Source: Numidum massiliense
GTDB taxonomy: Bacteria > Bacillota > Bacilli > Thermoactinomycetales > Novibacillaceae
Reading direction: 5' to 3'
Length of the DNA stretch: 64,000 bases
Assembly (NCBI RefSeq): GCF_001375555.1
Contig: NZ_CTDZ01000009.1
Span: 3,155,758-3,219,757 of the forward strand
The notes below the pieces were generated by a model. The model had not been told where the DNA came from, ran no database searches, and saw only the letters and a program-made list of their open reading frames with translations. A program made the translations under genes and the position numbers. This document shows positions 22,252-30,672 of the stretch, piece after piece. Every line of letters starts with the position of its first letter. Position 1 is the first letter of the stretch.

Positions 22252-23964
22252 CTAGTCTTTGATCTCGACCAAATCTTCGCCAAACCACTCTAACGCCTTC
22301 TGCACGTGATCATCTTCGCCACCTTCAGCAGCAACCGCTTGTTCACGCGCGCCGCCTTGTGCTTCTAACTGTTGCCAGTCGCTCTTCATACACGTCACGA
22401 GCTCACTGTCGCTTCCTGTAATCGCGGCGACCACTTCTTCAATTAACTGCTTGTGACTCGGTTTCTCGGTCGTTTCCCGGTGAATGGCACTTTTAAAAGC
22501 GACGACGATGTGACTGCCGTCGGCGGCTACCGGTTCACCGTCCATGAGCCAAGCGTGTACGCGGACGTTTTTTTCCTTTATATGCGAAAGGACGTCTGGC
22601 CATTTCGCTTGTACAGCCGACCGCTGCTGAATGCTTCCCGTTTGCCACACCGTCTGCAGTTTTTGCCGCTCCGCACTCGTCAATCCGCTTTGTTGTCTTT
22701 TTCCGTACGCTTTTCCCGTTGCCGCTACTTTGGGAGTAGTTGTCCCCTCTTGTTTTTGCACGGGGACGCGTACGATTTCGCCAGAAAGTCGCTTTAACTC
22801 CCGTTCCAACGTTTGCACCCGTTTAACGAGCGGGGCGAGCGCATCACTCGGCACCTCGGGCGCGGGCGCGCTACTTTGCTCGCGGGCGTGGGTGAGCTTC
22901 AAAAGCAACATCTCTAACAGGACGCGTGGCTGTGACGTCCACTTCATCTGTTGCAACGTCTCATTCGTCTGTTCCATCATGGCAAAAAGATCGTCTTCTG
23001 TAAACAGTGGCGCCACCCGGCCGAGGGATTGGTGCGCTCGCAATCGCGCCTCGGTTTCCGCTAAGTGTGGCGCTGTTTTAACGAGTAACAAATCGCGAAA
23101 GTAGCATAATAAATCGTGGGTGAACTTTTCCGGGTCATACCCTTCCTGCATCAACTCCGCGGTAACGTCCAACACGCGCGACGCCTCGCGTTTCGCGGCG
23201 AGCGACATAATTTTATCAAAAAAGGAATCGGCTACCGTTCCGATGACAGCGCGAATGTCTGCCTCGGTGATGCGGTCATCGCCAAACGCGTACACTTGAT
23301 CCAGTAAACTCAGAGCGTCCCGCAGCCCACCTTCCGCCACTTGGGCAATTAAGTACAGCGCCGCCTCTTCGATCGCCATGCGTTCACTTTCGCAGATGGC
23401 AGCGAGCAACGTCACAATTTCGTCCGCCGCGACGCGGTGGAAGTCGAAGCGCTGACAGCGAGAAATGATCGTTAGCGGCAATTTGTACGGCTCCGTCGTC
23501 GCCAAAATAAACAAGACGTGCTCCGGCGGTTCTTCCAACGTTTTCAGTAGAGCGTTAAAAGCTTCCGTCGTCAGCATGTGAACTTCGTCGATAATATATA
23601 CTTTTTTGCGAACTTCAGTCGGGGCATATTTAACTTTTTCCCGCAGGTCGCGAATTTCTTCGACGCCGCGGTTGGATGCCGCGTCAATCTCGACGACGTC
23701 TAGCACAGCGCCTTGCGCAATTTGCCGACAGGCTGTACAGTCGTTGCACGGCTCAGCTGCTGGCCCCCGCTCACAGTTGACCGCCTTGGCCATTACTCTT
23801 GCTGCACTCGTCTTTCCCGTCCCCCGCGGACCGGAAAAAAGATACGCGTGAGAGAGGCGCCCCTGTTTGATCGCGTTTTGCAAGGTACGCGTAATGTGCT
23901 GTTGTCCGACGATATCTGCAAAGGTTTGCGGCCGCCACACCCGGTAGAGTGCACGATAAGTCAT
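22252..23964 (-). CDS. dnaX: DNA polymerase III gamma/tau subunit DnaX
   Basis: Motor subunit of the clamp loader. 570 residues: AAA+ domain with Walker A GPRGTGKTSAAR near residue 44, zinc module Cys in CERGPAAEPCNDCTAC, Walker B VYIIDEVHML, sensor SRC motif. A tau-like C-terminal region follows from about 380. ATG at 23964 behind AGGAGG gives the usual MTYRALYRVWRPQTF start. No clear frameshift signal for a short gamma form was seen. Confidence 0.96.
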   Translation of the reverse strand: MTYRALYRVWRPQTFADIVGQQHITRTLQNAIKQGRLSHAYLFSGPRGTGKTSAARVMAKAVNCERGPAAEPCNDCTACRQIAQGAVLDVVEIDAASNRGVEEIRDLREKVKYAPTEVRKKVYIIDEVHMLTTEAFNALLKTLEEPPEHVLFILATTEPYKLPLTIISRCQRFDFHRVAADEIVTLLAAICESERMAIEEAALYLIAQVAEGGLRDALSLLDQVYAFGDDRITEADIRAVIGTVADSFFDKIMSLAAKREASRVLDVTAELMQEGYDPEKFTHDLLCYFRDLLLVKTAPHLAETEARLRAHQSLGRVAPLFTEDDLFAMMEQTNETLQQMKWTSQPRVLLEMLLLKLTHAREQSSAPAPEVPSDALAPLVKRVQTLERELKRLSGEIVRVPVQKQEGTTTPKVAATGKAYGKRQQSGLTSAERQKLQTVWQTGSIQQRSAVQAKWPDVLSHIKEKNVRVHAWLMDGEPVAADGSHIVVAFKSAIHRETTEKPSHKQLIEEVVAAITGSDSELVTCMKSDWQQLEAQGGAREQAVAAEGGEDDHVQKALEWFGEDLVEIKD

Positions 23965-24002
23965 GAGTTTGCCTCCTGTAGGATCAAGCACTTTTCCTGT
24001 AT

Positions 24003-24033
24003 ATTATACACGATTCCCCCCCCGTCCGGGCAA
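24003..24033 (-). promoter_or_regulatory. Probable dnaX promoter with a poly-G spacer
   Basis: -10 TATAAT (24003-24008) and a -35-like TTGCCC (24028-24033) with a 19-bp spacer that contains eight G in a row on the - strand (24016-24023), about 38 bp before the gene. Confidence 0.6.
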
Positions 24034-24137
24034 CAAACGACGTAGCCCTTCGCCTGCGTACACGTGTCGCGGCATCCGCTTGGAGACAAACGTTGCAACA
24101 CCCCTGCTCAATAGGATTAACGATGTAACGTCGGTTG

Positions 24138-25562
24138 TCAGTACAGCTTTAAACCGCTGTAGCGGCAAGGAATAAACACACTAAACGTCGTCCCGAATCC
24201 TTTCGTCGATGCGCGAATGTTCCCACCGATGTCGTGAATAATGCGCTGGCACACCGGGAGTCCGAGACCTGTCCCGTTCTCCTTCGTCGTAAAAAACGGA
24301 TCAAATATTTTATCGATGACGTAGTATGGGATACCGGGGCCTGTATCTTGAATATCGATGACGACCTCTTGCCCAGAAGAGGCAAGCCGTTCCCGCACGG
24401 TCAACTTTCCGCCTTCGACCATCGCTTCAATCCCATTTTTACACAAATTAAGGAAAACTTGTTTTAACAATTCACTGTCCGCAATGACAGGCGGTACGTT
24501 TTCCTCGCGTTCATAATGAACGTCGACATTATGTAGTAAGGCTTCATTGCGAATAATCGGTAGCAATTCGGAAAAAACCGCGGCAACATCCACTTCTTCG
24601 TAACTTGCGTGACGCGGTTTGCTCAATAACAGGAATTCACTCACAAGATCGTTAATACGATCGATTTCTTTGAGCATAATATCTGTATATTCTTGTTCCT
24701 TTAGTAAGCCCTTTTCTACTAGCCCGTACTTTAGCACTTGTAAAAACCCTTTAATTGACGTTAACGGATTGCGAATTTCATGTGCTGTACCAGCAGCAAT
24801 TTGTCCGATCATCGCGAGGCGGTCGCTGCGCTGAATTTGTTCGTCCAACGAACGTAGCTGGGTAATGTCTTTAAAAATGACATATGCTCCAACTGTATGA
24901 CCCATTTCGTCAAATAACAAGTTAGAGTCTAACAACAATTCATAGCGCTGCTTACCGTTCGTCCACGAAGTCACTTTGTTGCGTACAGTCACCCCGTCCA
25001 ACAAGTTTTTTTGAATCAGTTGCTGTTCGTTCGGTATTTCTGGGAACACTTCTGCGAGTGACTTATGGAGCACATCTTCACGTGTCACCCCGAGTAATCG
25101 GCACGCTAAATCGCTCAGCGCCACAAGGCGACCCTCCTGGTCGACCACCAAAACACCTAAATCGATATCCGAAATCAAGCTATTCGCAAAGCGCTGTACT
25201 AAATGATACGTATGTACATGCATGACGTTGACAAAGTGGAACAAATAAAAGCAATCTTCACCGTCGCGCCATCGCTGGTACCCGACCGTGCTGAAAAGTC
25301 GCTGCTTGTTAGCCGTCACAATTTCCCCTTCTAGCAGTGTAAACGGTTTTAACGAACACAATGGCGGTTCACCGAAAAGCGTGACGTACCGACTGCGATG
25401 TTCTCCTTTTAATTGCGAAAGACTCGCCCCTGTAGCCTGCATAAAAATCTCGTTTACGTGAATGATGTTTTCGTGATCGTCCACGAAGAGCGCCGCAAAG
25501 GGAAGCTGTCCCATAAGTTGGAATAGATCCGTTAACGACGTTTGTGAGGAAAAATGGATCAA
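24138..25562 (-). CDS. Soluble PAS-PAS histidine kinase, candidate sporulation kinase
   Basis: 474 residues with no membrane segment. Two PAS-like regions (about 10-110 and 125-235) precede a HisKA domain with phospho-acceptor His261 in AAGTAHEIRNPLTSIKGF, then an ATPase domain with N-box LCKNGIEAM, IQDTGPGIP and TGLGLPVCQRI. The H-box is of the KinA/KinE type that feeds Spo0F. There is no cognate response regulator nearby, as for sporulation kinases. TTG start at 25562 follows AAAGGGGTGA. A sigma-H promoter match lies upstream. Target Spo0F is inference. Confidence 0.88.
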   Translation of the reverse strand: MIHFSSQTSLTDLFQLMGQLPFAALFVDDHENIIHVNEIFMQATGASLSQLKGEHRSRYVTLFGEPPLCSLKPFTLLEGEIVTANKQRLFSTVGYQRWRDGEDCFYLFHFVNVMHVHTYHLVQRFANSLISDIDLGVLVVDQEGRLVALSDLACRLLGVTREDVLHKSLAEVFPEIPNEQQLIQKNLLDGVTVRNKVTSWTNGKQRYELLLDSNLLFDEMGHTVGAYVIFKDITQLRSLDEQIQRSDRLAMIGQIAAGTAHEIRNPLTSIKGFLQVLKYGLVEKGLLKEQEYTDIMLKEIDRINDLVSEFLLLSKPRHASYEEVDVAAVFSELLPIIRNEALLHNVDVHYEREENVPPVIADSELLKQVFLNLCKNGIEAMVEGGKLTVRERLASSGQEVVIDIQDTGPGIPYYVIDKIFDPFFTTKENGTGLGLPVCQRIIHDIGGNIRASTKGFGTTFSVFIPCRYSGLKLY

Positions 25563-25612
25563 CTGCCGTCACCCCTTTAATTTACGCCGAACTGCAGCGC
25601 TTTTTGTTACAT

Positions 25613-25637
25613 ATTCGCCTTAAGGGTAGGCATTCCT
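25613..25637 (-). promoter_or_regulatory. Candidate sigma-H promoter for the PAS kinase
   Basis: On the - strand AGGAATG (25631-25637), exactly 14 bp, then GAAT (25613-25616), the arrangement of sigma-H promoters (AGGANNT-N14-GAAT, one mismatch). It ends about 50 bp before the TTG start. Confidence 0.6.
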
Positions 25638-25703
25638 GCTAACGGGCGTAATTTCGTCGACAGTTTGACACCTGCTACGAAAGAATTTTTTCTTGTCACA
25701 ACA

Positions 25704-25737
25704 AAAAAACACGCCTCATCCGAAAGTGCGTGTTTTG
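25704..25737 (-). terminator. Terminator after SRP RNA
   Basis: AAACACGC and GCGTGTTT stem with T runs on both ends; on the - strand it follows the SRP RNA 3' end by about 20 bp. Confidence 0.85.
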
Positions 25738-25756
25738 ATCGAATATTAAGTAAAAG

Positions 25757-26023
25757 CCGTACACCCGCCCTTGACTAACGCTCACCGAGCGTATCCGAAC
25801 AGTTAGCTCGAATCGGGCCACCCTGCGGCACACGAAAGGATTCACTTACCGCTGCTTCCTTCCGGACCTGACGGGGTTCATGAAATTCCGTTGCGCAGGA
25901 CCCGACTGTCAACACCACTTATTCGAACCAGACCTCGACAAACGTATAGCCGCAAACAGGAATTCGACCCCGCTACAGCGGATTGCGGGTACAGGGCACC
26001 GCTACCTCCCCGTCTAGTACGGC
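25757..26023 (-). ncRNA. ffs: Signal recognition particle RNA (large Bacillus type)
   Basis: About 267 bases, the long form with an Alu domain. The 5' part has GACGGGGAGGTAGCGGTGCC. The S domain has the universally conserved GTCAGGTCCGGAAGGAAGCA and the GGGTCCTGCGCAACGG segment. The 5' and 3' ends (CCGTAC.. / ..GTACGG) pair. Located near dnaX and tadA as scr is in B. subtilis. It scaffolds Ffh in membrane targeting. Confidence 0.95.
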
Positions 26024-26030
26024 ATCTAAT

Positions 26031-26060
26031 ATTGTAACATATATGCATCTGCCGCCGCAA
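26031..26060 (-). promoter_or_regulatory. SRP RNA promoter
   Basis: -10 TACAAT (26031-26036), 18-bp spacer, -35 TTGCGG (26055-26060) on the - strand, placing the start of transcription next to the RNA 5' end. Confidence 0.6.
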
Positions 26061-26066
26061 TGCAAA

Positions 26067-27512
26067 TTACGAAAAAAACGCGACTTCCTCATAGTCAATC
26101 TGAGAAATAACAGTTTCGATGGCGCTGAGCCGCTCTTTGCTTAAACGTTGCAAAAAATGAACATAATGCGTTTTCCATTCAGCATCGGTCTCTGTGCTGT
26201 CCCACACGATCACATCAAATTGTACGGAGCTGTTCCGTAGCTCTTCATAAAACACGATTTTTGCAAAGATGGCAAGTTCCGTATCGCCAAAAGTCGCAAA
26301 CAACGCCTCATACTCCTCCGCGAACAAACAATCGGCATCGAGTAAATCCAAATAATCGTACAACGAATGGAAGTTTTCCCTAATGAGTTGAACCTTCGCT
26401 TCTGTTTGGTCACAGCGCACAATTTTTTCAATCAATACGCGCAAGCGTACATCGCTCATTTTGTCGGCTTCGTTCACTAACAGCACCTTCTGTTTCGGCT
26501 GCTCTTCTATTTCCGTAATGATGACCGACTCCAAGCTGTCGTGATTAGCAGCCCCCGCGACGCGCTGTACAAGGTCGTTTCGGCATTCGTTCATGTAAGC
26601 TGTGAGGGAAGGATCCGTCTGTAACTCTTGTTGCAGTCGAGCCATCGCGCGGTGAATGGCAGATCTGATTTCAGCGTCACTTGAGCGGGCGAACGACAAT
26701 CGCAGTCGGTTAAATTGCTCAGCTGTTAGGGTGACCTTATTCGCATCCCCACCAGACAAAACCGAGAAAACGGCATGGTCCAGTACTAATCTAAAAATGT
26801 TAAACAGCTCAATCCGGTAATCAAAGCGGCACACTTTTCCGTAGTCGGACAATAACTGTCGCACGTCCTGTTCGGCAAACTGGTGGCAAAATCGCGTCTC
26901 GATGGCAAGGTGCTCCAAATATTGCTTCATGTAAAATACACCTTGCAAGCGCATGTCGTCAATCGCCAGTGGATAATCAATGCTCGCCATCGTATGGTGC
27001 GCCTCAAAAACAATACCGTATTTTCTCATAAACACGGGAAACGCTTCATCAATCGTTAAGTTGTAGGCGTCTACCGGGACAGCTAATTTATTTTTTTTGA
27101 TCTCTTTGTAGAGCTGTTTCGTTTCTATGAAGCATTGGCTGACTAGGGCAAGCCCCTCTTCGTACACATTTCTGACGTCGTTGCCTTTCAAACACTGAAC
27201 AGCCGCGTCTGGTTGGGCAAAGCTTAGCGTATAAGCGTCAACCGCGTACATGATGGAGGCCATGATTCCTTCAGCCGTGTCGGTCGCAACCGAGGAACTT
27301 TCCCCTTTCGTGTACCGACTGATCAACTCTCGCAGGATCGACATTAGCCCGTGTTGGACGTTGTAAACGTCCTCGCTGCTTAACATCCCCGTACGCAGCC
27401 CTTCATTCAGGAGAGAGACGGTGTATGCGTTGCGCTGTAGATTCGCCTCATTTATTTTACTCCGTGCAGCTAATGCCGAATCGTCGTTTAAGTTCTCACA
27501 ATCCAAACTCAT
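26067..27512 (-). CDS. DUF6179-family protein of unknown function
   Basis: 481 residues, predominantly helical and acidic, with no signal peptide, no membrane segment and no enzyme motif I recognise. I assign DUF6179 from overall resemblance and from its pairing with a DUF6323 gene. Of tandem ATGs at 27515 and 27512, the second is better spaced from GGAGAGG. It overlaps the end of the DUF6323 gene by 17 bases, so translation is coupled. The C-terminal 150 residues (LLVNEADKMSDVRLRVLIEK onwards) look like a separate domain. It ends just upstream of the SRP RNA promoter and has no visible terminator of its own. Confidence 0.7.
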   Translation of the reverse strand: MSLDCENLNDDSALAARSKINEANLQRNAYTVSLLNEGLRTGMLSSEDVYNVQHGLMSILRELISRYTKGESSSVATDTAEGIMASIMYAVDAYTLSFAQPDAAVQCLKGNDVRNVYEEGLALVSQCFIETKQLYKEIKKNKLAVPVDAYNLTIDEAFPVFMRKYGIVFEAHHTMASIDYPLAIDDMRLQGVFYMKQYLEHLAIETRFCHQFAEQDVRQLLSDYGKVCRFDYRIELFNIFRLVLDHAVFSVLSGGDANKVTLTAEQFNRLRLSFARSSDAEIRSAIHRAMARLQQELQTDPSLTAYMNECRNDLVQRVAGAANHDSLESVIITEIEEQPKQKVLLVNEADKMSDVRLRVLIEKIVRCDQTEAKVQLIRENFHSLYDYLDLLDADCLFAEEYEALFATFGDTELAIFAKIVFYEELRNSSVQFDVIVWDSTETDAEWKTHYVHFLQRLSKERLSAIETVISQIDYEEVAFFS

Positions 27513-27969
27513 CATCCTCTCCGAACAGAGATTCACTGTGCAATGCGCGCCTTCTGAATTGCTCTGCAAACTCCTCCAGCGTGCTCTTTAACAGCTCTAA
27601 CGAACCGGCACATTCATTGTCAAAGTAATCTTTCATCAAGCCGATCAGCTTCGCGTCGCCGATCTTATCTTCCGTTTCGTTTCTTAAATAATAAAAGATC
27701 TCGTGCAACTCATGCAGCGTAGTTGCATAATTTTCATTATTGATATAAGGGGACGCGCAAAACAGTTCCATTAGTTGTTTCGTTACCTCAAAACCCAGTT
27801 CGACCCGTCCATAATCGCGGAGCACTTTATTTCTAGCAGTGATCATCTGTTGTATTTGCGCGGGAGTTAAGGTTAGACCGAACGCTTGCGTCTTCTGATT
27901 CATTTCGAGTAATTCATTCACAACCTTTTCCGGAACCGGAAAGTTGTAAACGCGGAATAACGAGGACAA
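27496..27969 (-). CDS. DUF6323-family protein of unknown function
   Basis: 157 residues, helical, cytosolic by appearance. The segments LMELFCASPYINNENYATTL and FYYLRNETEDKIGDAKLI are what lead me to DUF6323. TTG at 27969 is the best start (AAGGGGGG seven bases before) and gives the usual short N-terminus before NFPVPEKVV. First gene of a two-gene operon with the DUF6179 gene. A strong promoter and a 200-base leader carrying a tiny ORF lie upstream. No function is known. Confidence 0.72.
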   Translation of the reverse strand: MSSLFRVYNFPVPEKVVNELLEMNQKTQAFGLTLTPAQIQQMITARNKVLRDYGRVELGFEVTKQLMELFCASPYINNENYATTLHELHEIFYYLRNETEDKIGDAKLIGLMKDYFDNECAGSLELLKSTLEEFAEQFRRRALHSESLFGEDDEFGL

Positions 27970-28017
27970 TTCCCTTCCCCCCTTCAATCGATCGGCATCG
28001 GCGACCTGTTCGCTCGG

Positions 28018-28053
28018 CTACTCAGCCTGTGTACAGTGTAGACGTTTTTCCAT
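28018..28053 (-). CDS. Putative 11-residue leader peptide ahead of the DUF6323 gene
   Basis: ATG-led MEKRLHCTQAE followed by TAG, directly behind the unusually strong ribosome site GGAGGAGGG (28057-28065). It is in frame with the DUF6323 gene 48 bases downstream and no other stop intervenes. It may be a regulatory leader, or the remains of an N-terminal extension cut by an amber codon. Translation is inferred only from the ribosome site. Confidence 0.45.
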   Translation of the reverse strand: MEKRLHCTQAE

Positions 28054-28063
28054 TTTCCCTCCT

Positions 28064-28112
28064 CCGATCTTTAGAGGTCGGTTTTGCTAAAAAAAACTGT
28101 TGACACCGATCT
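28064..28112 (-). promoter_or_regulatory. Leader segment with mutually exclusive pairings
   Basis: On the - strand transcript AGATCGGT (28105-28112) and AGATCGG (28064-28070) can each pair with ACCGACCT (28075-28082) between them, each pairing with one A-C mismatch. The proximal copy runs into the leader-ORF ribosome site, so the two folds would differ in its accessibility. Confidence 0.4.
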
Positions 28113-28174
28113 TTTTTTATGGTATGTTATAGATGGGAGATTATAAATGATGACATAATGCTAATCCCAATTAT

Positions 28175-28204
28175 TATATACCATAACCGTGACTTCCGTG
28201 TCAA
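28175..28204 (-). promoter_or_regulatory. Probable promoter of the DUF6323-DUF6179 operon
   Basis: -35 TTGACA (28199-28204), 18-bp spacer, -10 TATATA (28175-28180) on the - strand; an overlapping TATAAT gives a 20-bp spacer. Confidence 0.6.
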
Positions 28205-28334
28205 ATATATGTTTTCGAGTATAAATAACTTACTATTCGGAAATTAACTTACGCACTCGTTCGTATCGGTCAAAAGGACTGATCGGTGCCTGATGTGCAG
28301 GATGACACAATATGCACGTTGCGTGTAGATGTAA

Positions 28335-28362
28335 AAAGAAGCTGCCCGAATGTCGGACAGCT
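28335..28362 (-). terminator. Terminator after tRNA-Ser(CGA)
   Basis: AGCTGTCCGAC and GTCGGGCAGCT-like stem (28340-28362) followed by TCTTTTT on the - strand, 15 bp past the tRNA. Confidence 0.85.
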
Positions 28363-28375
28363 CTCTCTTTATTCG

Positions 28376-28468
<93 letters not shown>

Positions 28469-28499
28469 ATCTGAGTGCTTATTTTATCAAACAAACAAT

Positions 28500-28528
28500 A
28501 TTGTACCATGAATGTCGTCGCATCTCAA
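28500..28528 (-). promoter_or_regulatory. tRNA-Ser(CGA) promoter
   Basis: -35 TTGAGA (28523-28528), 17-bp spacer, -10 TACAAT (28500-28505) on the - strand, about 30 bp before the tRNA. Confidence 0.75.
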
Positions 28529-28630
28529 TAGGCATTCGCGGGAAAAATTAAGAAAAACGGATAAAACGCCCGTCATCCATTTCGCACATCGTCACTTGCT
28601 GCAATCGCACAGCCGGCGGTAACCCGCTTT

Positions 28631-29914
28631 CTACGGCACGGCGTCAGCTAGCGGTAATACGATCGTAAACGTACTCCCTCTACTGTCACTGTTTACAGTA
28701 ATCGTCCCTTCATGCCGCTCCACAATTAGTTTAGCGATAGCGAGCCCGAGGCCGGTTCCCCCAGAGTGGCGTGCTCGCGAACGGTCGGCGCGGTAAAACG
28801 GCTCAAAAACGACACGCACATCGTCAGCGGGAATACCGACACCGGTGTCGCTAATTGTCAGAAGCAACTGCTTACGCTCCCGTTGGCACTTTACCGTAAT
28901 CGTCACCTTACCGTTCAGTCGGTTGTAGCAAATGGCATTTTCGACGATGTTGCTTAGCGCGCGATTGAGTAAATCGCGTTGTCCTAAACAGACGGCAGCC
29001 TCGTCCGCATGCAAGGAAACGTCCACTTGTCGTTCAGCCGCAAGCGGCGCTAACTCTGTCGTCACTTCCGCCAGCATCTGTGCTATGTCGATCCTTTGTT
29101 TGCGGCGAATGATGTCGCGGCGCGACAAGTGCAACAGTTCGTCGACTAAGCAGTTTAAGCGGGCAACTTGTCGTTTTAACACGTATAGCGTTGCGCGATA
29201 GTCTTCCGCCGTCGCCTCATCGTCGTCGAGTTGCACCTCTACATTCGTCTGCATAACCGACAACGGCGTACGTAATTCGTGCGACGCACTGGACACAAAT
29301 TGATACTGGTGCTGAAACACATCTTCCAACCGGGTTAACATCGCGTTGAACGATTGCGCCAACTGCTTCATCTCGTCGTCCGGTCCGTCAGTCGGCAAGA
29401 GTTGTTCGTCAAGGCGGGTAAAGCTGTCGGGGCGAATGTGAGCGATCGTCTCACTCAACTGTTTGATCGGCTTTAGTGGCTTTTTAGCTAGCCAGTACGC
29501 GCCTGCGCTACCCAACACGACGACACCGCTCAAACTAACGACGGAAATGACGATTAAATCGTCCAACGCTTTTTCTATCGTTTGTTGTTGTACAGCTTCC
29601 TGAGGAACAAGCTCAAACGAATGATCGTTAGTCAATTCCATTTGGTGCGGGGTTAACAATGGTGCTGAAGCTGTTTCGCTTTCCTGAAGAGGCAGCTGTG
29701 AACTCTCGTGTAACTCTTTTTGTTGTGTATCCCGCTGTGCCTCCCGATTGAGAGATCCCTCATTCACGATCGATACAGTAGGAAAAACTGCCACAGCTAA
29801 CCCGTTGATGGACGCGATTAATGCGATGCCCGAGAGCGACAACATCGTTGCTGTCCATAGTGCAAGGCGCCATCGCAACGTCAAACGGAATCTTTTTCGC
29901 TTCATTTTGCTCAT
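28631..29914 (-). CDS. Membrane sensor histidine kinase
   Basis: 427 residues: transmembrane segment about 15-48, an extracytoplasmic stretch of about 75 residues (Gln/Glu-rich), second membrane segment about 121-143, HAMP linker, HisKA with His212 in SSASHELRTPLSV, ATPase with VENAICYN, ISDTGVGIP and GGTGLGLAIAKL. It overlaps the response regulator gene by four bases (ATGA) and is its partner. The small sensor domain suggests an envelope or metal-type signal, but the ligand is unknown. Confidence 0.92.
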   Translation of the reverse strand: MSKMKRKRFRLTLRWRLALWTATMLSLSGIALIASINGLAVAVFPTVSIVNEGSLNREAQRDTQQKELHESSQLPLQESETASAPLLTPHQMELTNDHSFELVPQEAVQQQTIEKALDDLIVISVVSLSGVVVLGSAGAYWLAKKPLKPIKQLSETIAHIRPDSFTRLDEQLLPTDGPDDEMKQLAQSFNAMLTRLEDVFQHQYQFVSSASHELRTPLSVMQTNVEVQLDDDEATAEDYRATLYVLKRQVARLNCLVDELLHLSRRDIIRRKQRIDIAQMLAEVTTELAPLAAERQVDVSLHADEAAVCLGQRDLLNRALSNIVENAICYNRLNGKVTITVKCQRERKQLLLTISDTGVGIPADDVRVVFEPFYRADRSRARHSGGTGLGLAIAKLIVERHEGTITVNSDSRGSTFTIVLPLADAVP

Positions 29915-30645
29915 CGCCGCACTTCCCTTGACTCGTCATTGTCCGTCACCGTAGGCGTTCCGTTTACATGCCCCTTTACATTTAAGCGGTACCCGACGCC
30001 GTGAACCGTTTCGAACGTAACCGGCTGTGCGACCCGTTGCCCGAGCTTACGCCGCAAGGCATTAATGTGGACGCGAACGACATTTGTAAACGGATTCACC
30101 GACTCGTCCCACAAACTTTCTAACAACTCCTCTTGGCTAACGACGACGCCGGGACGCATAAGAAAGTATTGCAACAAGGCAAATTCCTTCCGCGTCACCG
30201 TTAGCGGCTGTCCGCCGTACGTCACCGTTTGCTTCGCTGGATCGACCGTTAACGAGCCGCAGCGGAGCACGGGCTGCTGTAACTCGAAGCGTCGCCGCGT
30301 CAAGGCGCGAATTCGCGCGCGCAACTCGGTAAAGGCAAACGGCTTCGTCACATAATCACACGCCCCTAGATCGAGTCCTTGCACCCGTTCCGCCACTTCC
30401 GTTCGTGCGCTTAAAATAAGTACTTTGCTTTGCGGCCGTTCCTCGAGTACGCGTGCGAGCACGTCCAAACCGTCCATGCCCGGTAAATTGAGATCCAACA
30501 ACATTAAATCGTAGGTGTTTACTTCTACGTAATAAAGTGCCTCTTCTCCGTCTAACGCCACGTCTACCGCATAGCCGTCTTTGCGCAAACCTTTGGCTAA
30601 GGCGTGCACTAGATCCACTTCATCCTCCACGATTAACAGCCGCAA
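29911..30645 (-). CDS. OmpR-family response regulator
   Basis: 244 residues: receiver domain with acidic pocket ED (7-8), phospho-acceptor Asp51 in LLDLNLPGMDG and Lys in VTKPFAF; C-terminal winged helix ending GVGYRLNVKG, followed by a 20-residue tail. Sits directly upstream of its kinase. The upstream secreted-protein gene is on the same strand 144 bp away and is a likely target or operon member. Confidence 0.93.
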   Translation of the reverse strand: MRLLIVEDEVDLVHALAKGLRKDGYAVDVALDGEEALYYVEVNTYDLMLLDLNLPGMDGLDVLARVLEERPQSKVLILSARTEVAERVQGLDLGACDYVTKPFAFTELRARIRALTRRRFELQQPVLRCGSLTVDPAKQTVTYGGQPLTVTRKEFALLQYFLMRPGVVVSQEELLESLWDESVNPFTNVVRVHINALRRKLGQRVAQPVTFETVHGVGYRLNVKGHVNGTPTVTDNDESREVRR

Positions 30646-30672
30646 AGCTTTTCCCCCTTAATCTGTTGAACA

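Noticed and set aside
28018-28053. Reading the in-frame TAG as proof that the DUF6323 gene is a pseudogene
   Set aside because: The TTG at 27969 has its own ribosome site and gives the normal family length, so the gene looks intact without the leader.
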